Positions 1 through 8,637 of a stretch of DNA of 39,033 nucleotides are shown here, in pieces. This DNA is from an uncultured Clostridia bacterium (GTDB lineage: Bacteria; Bacillota; Clostridia; Christensenellales; UBA1242). Both the position numbers and the translations under genes were made by a program. The notes below the pieces were generated by a model, which saw only the letters and a list, made by a program, of their open reading frames with translations, did no database searches and was not told where the DNA came from. The stretch covers positions 1-39,033 of the forward strand of contig CANQNH010000006.1 in NCBI GenBank assembly GCA_947625165.1, read 5' to 3'. Within the stretch, counting starts at the first letter, position 1, and each line of letters starts with the position of its first letter.

Positions 1-201
1 TGCTGCCAAGAAATCGGTGATGCCGCTAACTCGCAAGAGTGCCACAGCGATGAGAATTGATGCGATGAATGGGAAAATCTCCACCACAAGTTTGATTGCG
101 CCTTTTGCACCCTTGACAAAATGGTCGTAGGTGTTGATGCGTTTGAAGATGCAGTAGATGAAAAGAAGTATGAAAATTATTGGCAAGATATATGCGCTCA
201 T
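1..201 (-). CDS. spmB: Spore maturation protein B (SpmB), N-terminal part, runs off window start
   Basis: Reverse-strand translation from ATG at 201: MSAYILPIIFILLFIYCIFKRINTYDHFVKGAKGAIKLVVEIFPFIASILIAVALLRVSGITDFLAA; SpmB/nucleoside-recognition (Gate) type, adjacent to spmA. Confidence 0.85.
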   Translation of the reverse strand, partial: MSAYILPIIFILLFIYCIFKRINTYDHFVKGAKGAIKLVVEIFPFIASILIAVALLRVSGITDFLAA

Positions 202-340
202 AAGCCCCTTTAAAATTGGTGATGTTCATAAATAAATTGTTGTTTTGCTTTCTATTTTCGAGTTTTTTAATTTTTATGCTTTTTCAAAAATGCCATGGTT
301 TGCATTTTTTTTTCGAGTTTTTCTTGCTTTAACCCGTTTT

Positions 341-934
341 TTATGATTTTTGGGGGAATTTTTTCGCTTTTTTGATTTTTCTTATAACTTTATCAATCAA
401 ATAAACCAATGTTATTCCCAAAACCGTGGTGCAAAAAGTGACGATAAGTGTTGGCAGAATGATGTCGGCAGGGCTTGTTGAACCTGTGCTTGTACGCAAA
501 CCTATTATTGTTGTTGGCAAAAGTTGTATGGAAGTTGCGTTGATGACAATCAGCATTATCATTGCAAAATTTGCTTTTCCGCTGCCATCATCAAGTGCTT
601 GCATTGATTTTATGCCCATCGGCGTTGCGGCGTTTCCAAGACCAAGCATATTTGCGGACACATTCAAAGCAATCAGTTTTTGCGTTTCGGGATTTTCAAC
701 ACGAAAGATTTTTTTTATCAGTGGTCGCAAAAGTTTTGCCAATTTTTCGCCCAATCCACTGGCATCAACAAGTTCCATAATGCCCAGCCAAACTGCATAG
801 ACGGCACAAAGTTCAATGCAAAGTGACAAAGCGCTTGTGGATGCGGACACCATCTCGGTCAAGACGGCTCCGGGATTTGTGATGAGCAGAACGAGTATGC
901 TTGACAGCATCATAAAAAGCCAAAAAGTGTTCAT
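341..934 (-). CDS. spmA: Spore maturation protein A (SpmA)
   Basis: 197 aa, motif LNVSANMLGLGNAATPMGIKSMQ typical of SpmA; followed by spmB. Confidence 0.9.
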   Translation of the reverse strand: MNTFWLFMMLSSILVLLITNPGAVLTEMVSASTSALSLCIELCAVYAVWLGIMELVDASGLGEKLAKLLRPLIKKIFRVENPETQKLIALNVSANMLGLGNAATPMGIKSMQALDDGSGKANFAMIMLIVINATSIQLLPTTIIGLRTSTGSTSPADIILPTLIVTFCTTVLGITLVYLIDKVIRKIKKAKKFPQKS

Positions 935-1090
935 AGAAATATTTATGCGAAAAAGGTCGAAAAAAGAGCAGGTTTCAAAAAATTCTTCAATTTAAACAAG
1001 GTTGAGTGAAAGCAAAAATATTGAAAAAACATTCAAATTTTTGACAATTTGTGTGTGGTTTTGTTATCATAAAAACGATTGAGGCGAAAA

Positions 1091-1963
1091 ATGAAGTTGT
1101 TTGATGCACACGCACACTTGACAGACGAACAGTTTGCGGATGATTTGGACGAAGTGATAAAAAATTTTGAGGATGCCGAGGTTGAAGGAGTGATTTCCGC
1201 GGCCTATGATTTTTCTTCTTCGCAAGAGGCGGTTGCGCTTGCGGGCAAGAGGAAAAATGTGTTTGCAACGGTTGGCATTCACCCAGAAAATGTTGTCAGT
1301 GATTTTTGCGATGAAAAGTTTTTGAAAGTTGTGGTTGAAAGTGGCAAAATTGAGGAAGAATTCAAAAATTTTGAAGAAAATTTTGAAAATATGCTTGAAA
1401 AACTTGAAAAAGTTGCAAAAAACGAAAAAGTTGTTGCAATCGGAGAAATTGGGCTGGATTATCACTTTTTTGACAACAACAGTGACGAAGAAATTGCTTT
1501 TATGAAAAAGATGCAAAAATTTGCATTTGAAAAACAAATTCAACTTGCAAAAAAATTGAACTTGCCAATTGTGGTGCACAGCAGAGATGCGATGGGTGAC
1601 ACTTTGGATGTTTTGCGGAAAAATTCGCTTGCAAGGCACAGTTTGCTGCATTGCTATGGCGGAAGCCTTGAAAGTGCAAAAGAACTTATGAAACTTGGCT
1701 ATTCTTTTTCGTTTGGTGGGGTTGTGACCTTCAAAAACGCAAAAAATGTTCAAGAAGTTGTTGCAAATTTGCCATTGGAAAGGATTTTGCTTGAAACAGA
1801 TTGTCCATATATGAGCCCAGAGCCTTTTCGTGGCAAACGAAATGAGCCAAAAAATTTGGTGTATGTTGCTGACAAAATTGCAAGATTGAAAAATTTGACG
1901 ATTGAGGAGGTTGCAAACCAGACAACGCAAAACGCAAAAAAATTGTTTGGATTGAAACTTTGA
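1091..1963 (+). CDS. tatD: TatD family metal-dependent hydrolase/DNase
   Basis: MKLFDAHAHLTDEQF..., VAIGEIGLDYHF, PIVVHSRDA, LLETDCPYMSPEPFRGKRNEP motifs; likely start at 1091. Confidence 0.92.
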   Translation: MKLFDAHAHLTDEQFADDLDEVIKNFEDAEVEGVISAAYDFSSSQEAVALAGKRKNVFATVGIHPENVVSDFCDEKFLKVVVESGKIEEEFKNFEENFENMLEKLEKVAKNEKVVAIGEIGLDYHFFDNNSDEEIAFMKKMQKFAFEKQIQLAKKLNLPIVVHSRDAMGDTLDVLRKNSLARHSLLHCYGGSLESAKELMKLGYSFSFGGVVTFKNAKNVQEVVANLPLERILLETDCPYMSPEPFRGKRNEPKNLVYVADKIARLKNLTIEEVANQTTQNAKKLFGLKL

Positions 1964-1965
1964 GG

Positions 1966-2880
1966 ATGAAAGATATGAGCGAATTTGTTTTTAAGAAAAA
2001 GTTTGGGCAAAACTTCATTTCAGACAAAAATTTACTGCAAGCAATTGTGAATGATGCAGGAATTGGTCAAGATGACTATGTTTTGGAAATTGGTGCTGGT
2101 GCAGGAAGTTTGACGCAAGTGCTTTCAAAACAGGCAAAAAAAGTTTTGTCATTTGAAATTGACAAAGACTTGGAAGATGTTTTGCGGGGGTTGAACCTGA
2201 AAAATGTCCAATTTGTTTTTCAAGATTTTATGGATGTTGATATGCCCGAAATTGAAAAAGAACTTTTTTCGCAGAAAGAAAAACCAAATTTTGAAAAAAC
2301 AACAAAATCTGAAAAGTTGCAAACTTTTGATGAAAAATGCGAAAAAAATGCGAAAAAATTGCAAAAAAATGACAAAAATGATGTTTTTTTTGAAAATAAG
2401 ACTTTTAAAGTTGTTGCAAATTTGCCTTATTACATCACCACACCAATCATTTTCAAGTTGTTGGAAGAAAGCGAGCATTTGAGTTCGCTGACCATTATGG
2501 TGCAAAAAGAAGTTGCACAAAGAGTTTGTGCGAAAGCCGGCGGCAAAGATTATGGCATTCTTTCCGTTATGACAAATTTCTATGGAAAAGCAAAGATAAC
2601 GAGAATTATTGGGCGACAAAATTTTTATCCCGTTCCAAATGTTGACAGCGCGCTTCTTCACATTGAAATTGAAAATTTGCACAAAAATGTTGACAAAAAA
2701 TGTTTTTCTGAGTTTGTGAAAACTTGTTTTTCTATGAGAAGAAAAACTTTACTGAACAATCTTTCCACAAAATTTTCAAAAGATGTTTTGAAAGAAAAAC
2801 TTGGAGCGGAAATTTTGTCGCGAAGAGCGGAAACCTTTTCTTTGGACGAACTTTTGAGCATTTTTCAATCGCTGAAGTGA
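1966..2880 (+). CDS. rsmA: 16S rRNA (adenine1518-N6/adenine1519-N6)-dimethyltransferase RsmA/KsgA
   Basis: FGQNFISDKNLL, VLEIGAGAGSLT, FKVVANLPYYITTPIIFKLLE motifs; Lys/Glu-rich insert before the NLPYYI motif. Confidence 0.93.
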   Translation: MKDMSEFVFKKKFGQNFISDKNLLQAIVNDAGIGQDDYVLEIGAGAGSLTQVLSKQAKKVLSFEIDKDLEDVLRGLNLKNVQFVFQDFMDVDMPEIEKELFSQKEKPNFEKTTKSEKLQTFDEKCEKNAKKLQKNDKNDVFFENKTFKVVANLPYYITTPIIFKLLEESEHLSSLTIMVQKEVAQRVCAKAGGKDYGILSVMTNFYGKAKITRIIGRQNFYPVPNVDSALLHIEIENLHKNVDKKCFSEFVKTCFSMRRKTLLNNLSTKFSKDVLKEKLGAEILSRRAETFSLDELLSIFQSLK

Positions 2881-2885
2881 CGAAA

Positions 2886-3053
2886 TCATTTTTTGAGATG
2901 CTTGAAACGGCAATTTATCAGTGTTGAAAGAGAACAAGAAATCTGATTTATGAGATTTCTTAGTTCCTCCAATTGTTGCATATCCAAGCCTTTTGCAAGT
3001 TCCATCGCAATTGAGGTTGCAAAAAGCACCAATTCTTCATCAGTTTGTGCCAT
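2886..3053 (-). CDS. Small conserved-looking protein (55 aa), possibly DUF6774-like
   Basis: Reverse strand ATG at 3053: MAQTDEELVLFATSIAMELAKGLDMQQLEELRNLINQISCSLSTLINCRFKHLKK; below the length cutoff of the supplied ORF list; pattern resembles short DUF6774 proteins. Confidence 0.55.
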   Translation of the reverse strand: MAQTDEELVLFATSIAMELAKGLDMQQLEELRNLINQISCSLSTLINCRFKHLKK

Positions 3054-3320
3054 ATAAATATATATTGTTTTATTTTCTTATTTGACATATATGCATTCTG
3101 AGAGTTATGTCGTTTTGTGAGATTTTTGATGCTTTTTCAAATATCTTTCTTTATTTTATTTTATTTTGTTGATTTATTTTATTGACAAATATTTGCTCTT
3201 TTTGACTGGGAGAGGAGTGTTGTTAGGGCTGATGGCTCTTTTTTTTGTTTGATTTTTGTTTGGAAAAAGTTCCTTCGACAAAAAAAATAAAAAAATTTTT
3301 AAAAATTTTGGCAAAAATGT

Positions 3321-3349
3321 TTGACTTTTGTTTTTGATGTGCATATAAT
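3321..3349 (+). promoter_or_regulatory. SigA-type promoter of the hrcA heat-shock operon
   Basis: TTGACT (3321-3326) - 17 bp - TATAAT (3344-3349), immediately upstream of CIRCE. Confidence 0.85.
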
Positions 3350-3353
3350 ATTG

Positions 3354-3380
3354 CTAGCACTTGCAAGTCGAGAGTGCTAG
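3354..3380 (+). promoter_or_regulatory. CIRCE operator (HrcA binding site)
   Basis: CTAGCACTT-N9-GAGTGCTAG matches the CIRCE consensus TTAGCACTC-N9-GAGTGCTAA; followed by hrcA. Confidence 0.93.
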
Positions 3381-3406
3381 CAAACTTGTTTAAAGGTTTT
3401 AATTTT

Positions 3407-4384
3407 ATGGAACTTTCCGAAAGAAAAATCAAAATCTTGAATATCGCTGTTGAGGAGTTTATCAAAGACTCCGCTCCAATCACGAGCGGTTCGGTGAAGG
3501 ACAGCACGGCGCTGGGCGTCAGCACCGCAACACTTCGCGCAGAACTCAATGCTTTGGAGGCTATGGGGTTTTTGAAACAACTTCACACTTCGGGCGGGCG
3601 CGTTCCAACTGCACAAGGCTATCGGTTTTATGTGCAGAATTTGCTGAAAAACATCAAGGCAAGCAATTCCGAACTTCAATCTGTGCGCGAACTTATCGCA
3701 AATCGCACTCAGAATTTGAACGAAATTGTCAGCGGAATTGCAAAACTTGTCAGCAAGGCAACCAACCACCCAACAGTTGTGCTTGTCAACGGAATTGAGA
3801 ATTTGATTTTGCAAGAGTTTAAGATTGTTCCGCTGCTGGACGAAAAATGCTTGGTGCTTATTGGCACGAACTATGGCTACATCACCCAGCAACTTGATAT
3901 TGCTGCCTCAGCCAAGAGTTGCGAAGATGCTTCAAACTATTTGACCAAATATTTCAAAGGTGAAAGTGTTGGCTTTTTGATTGAGAACATCGACCAATTC
4001 AAGAGAGGAATGAGCGGCGAAATCAAGGCATTTCAAGCAGTGGTGGACAATGTTATTTTGGGGTTGACCAGGCTGAACAAACAAAAACTTTTGAATGTGC
4101 AGGCGGAGGGAGTTGTTGATTTGGTGGACAATTCCGCTGATGAAGCCAAACGAGTGCTGAAAACGTTGAACAACGAGAATGAACTTATCGAAGTTTTGGA
4201 CGGAAATGAGAAAGAAATCTCGGCTGTGATTGACGAGGAAAAGTGCTCGGTTGTGAAAGCTCCGATTTTGGTTGGTGGCAAACAGGTGGCATCTATTGGC
4301 GTGTTTGGCCCGCAAAAAATGGACTATTTGAGTGTTGCGTCTGCGCTGAAAGTGGTTGTTGAACAACTTGAAAAAGGAGAATGA
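3407..4384 (+). CDS. hrcA: Heat-inducible transcription repressor HrcA
   Basis: MELSERKIKILNIAVEEFIKDSAPITSGSV...STATLRAELNALEAMGFLKQLHTSGGRVPTAQGYRFYV; downstream of CIRCE. Confidence 0.95.
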   Translation: MELSERKIKILNIAVEEFIKDSAPITSGSVKDSTALGVSTATLRAELNALEAMGFLKQLHTSGGRVPTAQGYRFYVQNLLKNIKASNSELQSVRELIANRTQNLNEIVSGIAKLVSKATNHPTVVLVNGIENLILQEFKIVPLLDEKCLVLIGTNYGYITQQLDIAASAKSCEDASNYLTKYFKGESVGFLIENIDQFKRGMSGEIKAFQAVVDNVILGLTRLNKQKLLNVQAEGVVDLVDNSADEAKRVLKTLNNENELIEVLDGNEKEISAVIDEEKCSVVKAPILVGGKQVASIGVFGPQKMDYLSVASALKVVVEQLEKGE

Positions 4385-5142
4385 AAGTGACAAAGAAAGA
4401 GAAAAACATAAAAAAAGACAACTTTGAAAACCTTGAAAATGGTTGCGAAAGTGAAGAATGTGCTTGCGAAGAAGGCTGCGGCTGTGGAGAAGAGCATTCT
4501 CACAAAAAGTGTGGATGTGGTGAAGAGTGTTCGTGTCCGCCAGAATGCGGATGTCATCGAGGCGAAGAATGCACTTGCGGACCTGACTGCAAATGTCGAG
4601 AGGGCAAAGATGGATGCACCTGTGGGCAGTGCGAGTGTGACGATGGATGCGATGACGAATGCGATTGCGGGTGTGAGAGTGACAAAAAAGACGAACCGAG
4701 TGAGTGCTGCGCCGAAAAGAAAACCGTGCAAGCGGAGGAATATTTGGCGATGGCACAGCGGCTGCAGGCGGATTTTGACAACTATCGCAAACGCGTTGCA
4801 GACCAACTTGAACGAGAGCGGCAAGAGGGTGCAAGAAGTGTGATTGAGGTGTTTTTGCCTTGCCTTGACGCATTTAAGGAGGCAAAGAAGAGCATCACAG
4901 ACGAAAACATCTTGGCTGGGTTTAATATGGTTGAGAACAAAATCTTGGACGCTCTTGGCACACTTAAAGTTGAGAAAATCAATTCAATCGGACAACATTT
5001 TGACCCGCATCTTCACAATGTCATCGCGGTGCTTTCTGACCAAAGCAAAGAAAATGACACCATTTTGGAGGAATATCAATCTGGCTGGATAATGAATGGC
5101 AAGGTGATAAGGTATGCAAAAGTTGTCGTGAACAAAAAATAG
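4381..5142 (+). CDS. grpE: GrpE nucleotide exchange factor with Cys-rich metallothionein-like N-terminal extension
   Basis: ATGA overlap with hrcA; C-terminal part EYLAMAQRLQADFDNYRKR...GQHFDPHLHNVI...GWIMNGKVIRYAKVVV is GrpE; residues 22-110 contain 25 Cys. Confidence 0.95.
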   Translation: MKVTKKEKNIKKDNFENLENGCESEECACEEGCGCGEEHSHKKCGCGEECSCPPECGCHRGEECTCGPDCKCREGKDGCTCGQCECDDGCDDECDCGCESDKKDEPSECCAEKKTVQAEEYLAMAQRLQADFDNYRKRVADQLERERQEGARSVIEVFLPCLDAFKEAKKSITDENILAGFNMVENKILDALGTLKVEKINSIGQHFDPHLHNVIAVLSDQSKENDTILEEYQSGWIMNGKVIRYAKVVVNKK

Positions 5143-5338
5143 TTCAAAATTAAAAAACGAAGAAAAAAAGATGCAAAAAAGCTAAAAATTTAATAAAAAA
5201 ACATAAATTTAAGCAAAAATTATTGAAAAATCCAAAAAAAGTTGAAAGATTTTAAAACAAATCAAAAAATCCAAAAAACGAAAACAAAAACAAAATAAAA
5301 ATTCAAAAAACAAAACAATAAAAAAGGAGAACAAAAAA

Positions 5339-7180
5339 ATGAGCAAAATTATTGGTATTGACCTTGGAACAACAAACTCTTGCGTGGCAGTTATGGAGGG
5401 CGGAAAACCAACCGTCATCGCAAATGCAGAGGGTGACAGAACAACCCCTTCTGTTGTGGCTTACACAAAAGAGGGCGAAAGACTGGTTGGTAAGGTTGCC
5501 AAAAGACAGGCAATCATCAATCACGAAAACACAATTCTTTCAATCAAGAGAGAAATGGGAACAAACTTCAAAGCAAAAATGGGCGGAAAGGAATATTCCC
5601 CACAAGAAATTTCTGCGATGATACTTTCAAAATTGAAAAGCGATGCTGAAAGCTATCTTGGCGGACCTGTCACTCAGGCTGTCATCACCGTGCCTGCCTA
5701 TTTCAACGACAGTCAGCGTCAGGCAACAAAAGATGCCGGAAAGATTGCTGGGCTTGAAGTTTTGAGAATTATCAACGAGCCAACTGCCGCCGCACTTGCC
5801 TATGGGCTTGACAAGGGCGAAAATCAAAACCAAAAGATTTTGGTCTATGACCTGGGCGGTGGAACATTTGATGTTTCCATTCTTGAAATTGGCGACAATG
5901 TGTTTGAAGTTTTGTCAACAAACGGAAACACCAGACTTGGTGGAGATGACTTCGACAATCGTATCATTGATTTCTTGGTTGAAGAATTCAAGAGCAAAAA
6001 TGGCGGAATGGACCTTTCACAAGACAAACTTGCAATGCAGCGTTTGAAGGATGAGGCAGAAAAGACAAAGATTGACCTTTCTTCAAAAACAATGGTCAAT
6101 GTTTCAATTCCATTCATCACTGCTGATGCAAATGGTCCAAAACATTTGGAATGCGAACTTACACGCGCAAAATTTGATGCTCTCACAGAAGATTTGGTGA
6201 AAGAAACCATTGAGTGCTGCGAAAGAGCCTTGAAAGATGCAAAACTTTCAAAATCACAAATTGACAAGGTGATTTTGGTGGGCGGCTCAACAAGAATTCC
6301 TGCTGTTGTTGAAGCAGTGAAGTCCTTCACCGGAAAAGAGCCATTCAAAGGCATCAATCCAGATGAGTGTGTTGCCATCGGTGCAGCAATCCAGGCAGGC
6401 GTGTTGGCTGGAGAAGTGAAAGATGTTCTTCTTCTTGATGTCACACCACTGTCACTTGGAATTGAAACTTTGGGCGGAGTGTTCACAAAACTTATTGAAA
6501 GAAACACAACCATTCCAACAAGAAAATCACAAATTTTCTCGACTGCTGCCGACAATCAACCAGGAGTTGATATTCACGTTCTGCAGGGTGAAAGAGAGTT
6601 TGCGGCTCAGAACAAAACACTTGGAAGATTTCAACTTTCCGACATTCCACCTGCACCAAGAGGAGTGCCACAAATTGAAGTGACATTTGATATTGACGCA
6701 AATGGAATTGTCAAAGTTTCTGCAAAAGATTTGGGAACAAACAAAGAGCAGAACATCACAATCACCGCTTCTTCAAACTTGAAAGAAGAGGACATTGAAA
6801 GAGCCATCAAAGAGGCCGAAGCACACGCAGAAGAGGACAAAAAGCGCAAAGAATTTGTTGAAACAAAGAACAATGCGGACAATATGGTTTATTCTCTTGA
6901 AAAACTTTTGAAAGAAAATGGGGACAAGATTTCTGCCGAGGACAAAAAGCGCCTTGAAGACGAAATTGAAAAGGCAAAGAAAGAGTTTGAAAGTGACGAC
7001 ATTGAAGTTGTCAAAAAAGAACTTGACGAACTGACAAAAGTTTCGAATGAAGTTTTCACAAAAATGTATCAAAACGCAAATCCAAATCAAAATGCAGGCA
7101 GTGGTGATGCTGGCAACGGAACAGGAAGTGGAACAGGAAGTGGAACAGACGGGAATGACCCAGATGTGACAATCGAGTGA
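5339..7180 (+). CDS. dnaK: Molecular chaperone DnaK (Hsp70)
   Basis: [43 protein letters not shown]; full-length 613 aa Hsp70. Confidence 0.98.
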   Translation: MSKIIGIDLGTTNSCVAVMEGGKPTVIANAEGDRTTPSVVAYTKEGERLVGKVAKRQAIINHENTILSIKREMGTNFKAKMGGKEYSPQEISAMILSKLKSDAESYLGGPVTQAVITVPAYFNDSQRQATKDAGKIAGLEVLRIINEPTAAALAYGLDKGENQNQKILVYDLGGGTFDVSILEIGDNVFEVLSTNGNTRLGGDDFDNRIIDFLVEEFKSKNGGMDLSQDKLAMQRLKDEAEKTKIDLSSKTMVNVSIPFITADANGPKHLECELTRAKFDALTEDLVKETIECCERALKDAKLSKSQIDKVILVGGSTRIPAVVEAVKSFTGKEPFKGINPDECVAIGAAIQAGVLAGEVKDVLLLDVTPLSLGIETLGGVFTKLIERNTTIPTRKSQIFSTAADNQPGVDIHVLQGEREFAAQNKTLGRFQLSDIPPAPRGVPQIEVTFDIDANGIVKVSAKDLGTNKEQNITITASSNLKEEDIERAIKEAEAHAEEDKKRKEFVETKNNADNMVYSLEKLLKENGDKISAEDKKRLEDEIEKAKKEFESDDIEVVKKELDELTKVSNEVFTKMYQNANPNQNAGSGDAGNGTGSGTGSGTDGNDPDVTIE

Positions 7181-7181
7181 A

Positions 7182-7506
7182 AAACTGCGCTGATGCTCGT
7201 TTTCGTGCAAAAGTTTGCCCGAAAAGCATCGCCCTGACGCTTGTTTTTCACTCCGTGCCGCCAAACGAAAGCCGTTTGCAAAGCAAAGCGGCTTTGCGGC
7301 AACTCTCTTGCGAAGAAAGTCTTCGCGGGAGATGAAGTGAAGCTTTTGAAACTGCGCTGATGCTCGTTTTCGCGCAAAAGTTTGCCCGAAAAGCATCGCC
7401 CTGACGCTTGTTTTTCACTCCGTGCCGCCAGACGAAAGCCGTTTGCAAGGCAAAGCGGCTTTGCGGCAACTCTCTTGCGAAGAAGGGCTTTGCGGGAGAT
7501 GAAGTG
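7182..7506. repeat. Two-copy tandem repeat, period 167 bp, no indels apparent
   Basis: AAACTGCGCTGATGCTCGTTTTCG...GGGAGATGAAGTG at 7182-7339 and again at 7349-7506; both ends offset by exactly 167 bp; internal inverted repeats. Confidence 0.95.
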
Positions 7507-7559
7507 GGAGTTTTGTTTCAAGATTGTTTTCGTCAAAAAAGAGCAAAGGAGGTTTTCAA

Positions 7560-8111
7560 ATGGCTGAGCCAGAAAAAATGACATTGGGAGAACTTTTTTC
7601 CACATTCAAAAAAAGTGCAAAGCGTTTGGAACTTTTGCAGGAATATCACATTGAAGGGGATGAGTGGACGATTTTTCAAAAATTTGTCAACGGGGAAACC
7701 TGTTTGTCATATCCTGAACTTGAAGAGTGGAAACAGCAAATTTCTGATTGGACGAAACAAGGCAGAACGATTGAAAGGGTCAGACTTTTGAAAAGTCCAC
7801 TTTCAGACTATTTGAAATATGAAATCCTTGAGGGCTATGCTCCTTGCGATGCTTTTGGGCAGAAAATCTATTTTGTTTCCGAAAAACAACTTGAAGAGGT
7901 CGTTGGAAAAAGGAAACTGAAAGATTTTTGGATTTTTGATGACAAATATGTTTTTGAAATGGACTATGACAAAAACAACAACTATTGCGGTGGCAGGTTG
8001 GTTGACGGCGCGGAAGAAAAAGCGATTTATCAGAAGTTGCGCAAAAAATCGCAACCTTTGGAAAAGGTTTTAAGGCAAATTCGTTTGCAAAAAACGGATG
8101 TAAAATTGTAA
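7560..8111 (+). CDS. DUF6879 family protein
   Basis: FKKSAKRLELLQEYHIEGDEWTIFQKFVNGE...GRTIERVRLLKSPLSDYLKYEILEGYAPCDAFGQKIYFV...KDFWIFDDKYVFEMDYD matches the recalled DUF6879 pattern; RBS AAAGGAGG upstream. Confidence 0.72.
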   Translation: MAEPEKMTLGELFSTFKKSAKRLELLQEYHIEGDEWTIFQKFVNGETCLSYPELEEWKQQISDWTKQGRTIERVRLLKSPLSDYLKYEILEGYAPCDAFGQKIYFVSEKQLEEVVGKRKLKDFWIFDDKYVFEMDYDKNNNYCGGRLVDGAEEKAIYQKLRKKSQPLEKVLRQIRLQKTDVKL

Positions 8112-8120
8112 AATCAGACT

Positions 8121-8615
8121 ATGAAAAAACTTTTGATTGTGGATGTTCAGAAGGGATTTTTGAACGAGGATTGCAATTTTGTGGTGAAAAGGATTGAAAA
8201 TTTGCTGAAAGAGGGCAATTTTGACCAAGTTGTTGCCACAAAATTTGTCAACAAACAAAACAGTGCATATGTGGAATTTTTGGATTGGCGTCAACTTTTG
8301 ACTGACGACGAGAAAGAAATTGCTTTGAAGTTGCCCAAAAACGCAAAAATTGTGGAAAAAACTTCATACGCTTTGGAGGAAAAAGACTTTCAAAAACTGT
8401 TCAAAACGGGCGATGAGGTTTTTGTTTGCGGGCTGGATTTTGATGCTTGTGTGCTGGCAATTTGTTTTCAACTTTTTGACCACAAAATTCAGCCAAAAGT
8501 TGTTTTGGATGCGGTTGCATCGCACTCAGAAAATCCAATGCCAAGGGATGTTTTTGAGAGGTTGTGTCGCAGAAATTTTGGTGAGGAAAGTCTGATTGAA
8601 AAATTAAAATCATAA
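8121..8615 (+). CDS. Isochorismatase-like cysteine hydrolase
   Basis: [13 protein letters not shown] (catalytic Asp), VEKTSY (Lys), [21 protein letters not shown] (nucleophile Cys) motifs. Confidence 0.85.
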   Translation: MKKLLIVDVQKGFLNEDCNFVVKRIENLLKEGNFDQVVATKFVNKQNSAYVEFLDWRQLLTDDEKEIALKLPKNAKIVEKTSYALEEKDFQKLFKTGDEVFVCGLDFDACVLAICFQLFDHKIQPKVVLDAVASHSENPMPRDVFERLCRRNFGEESLIEKLKS

Positions 8616-8637
8616 AAAAAATAAAAGGCAAAAATCT

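Noticed and set aside
26-229. 67-aa minus-strand ORF in the supplied track
   Set aside because: Wrong frame over spmB; the adjacent frame starting at 201 encodes a clear SpmB N-terminus.
3932-4873. 313-aa minus-strand ORF opposite hrcA/grpE
   Set aside because: Antisense to well-supported genes; His/Cys/Arg-rich composition is an artefact of the opposite strand.
6773-7605. Minus-strand ORFs (207 aa and 172 aa) across the 167-bp repeats with repeated FxSRExxLRKRVAAKPLCxANGFRLAARSEKQASGRCFSGK
   Set aside because: Repetition in the protein simply reflects the DNA duplication; overlaps dnaK antisense and there is no convincing RBS. Kept as a DNA/RNA repeat instead.
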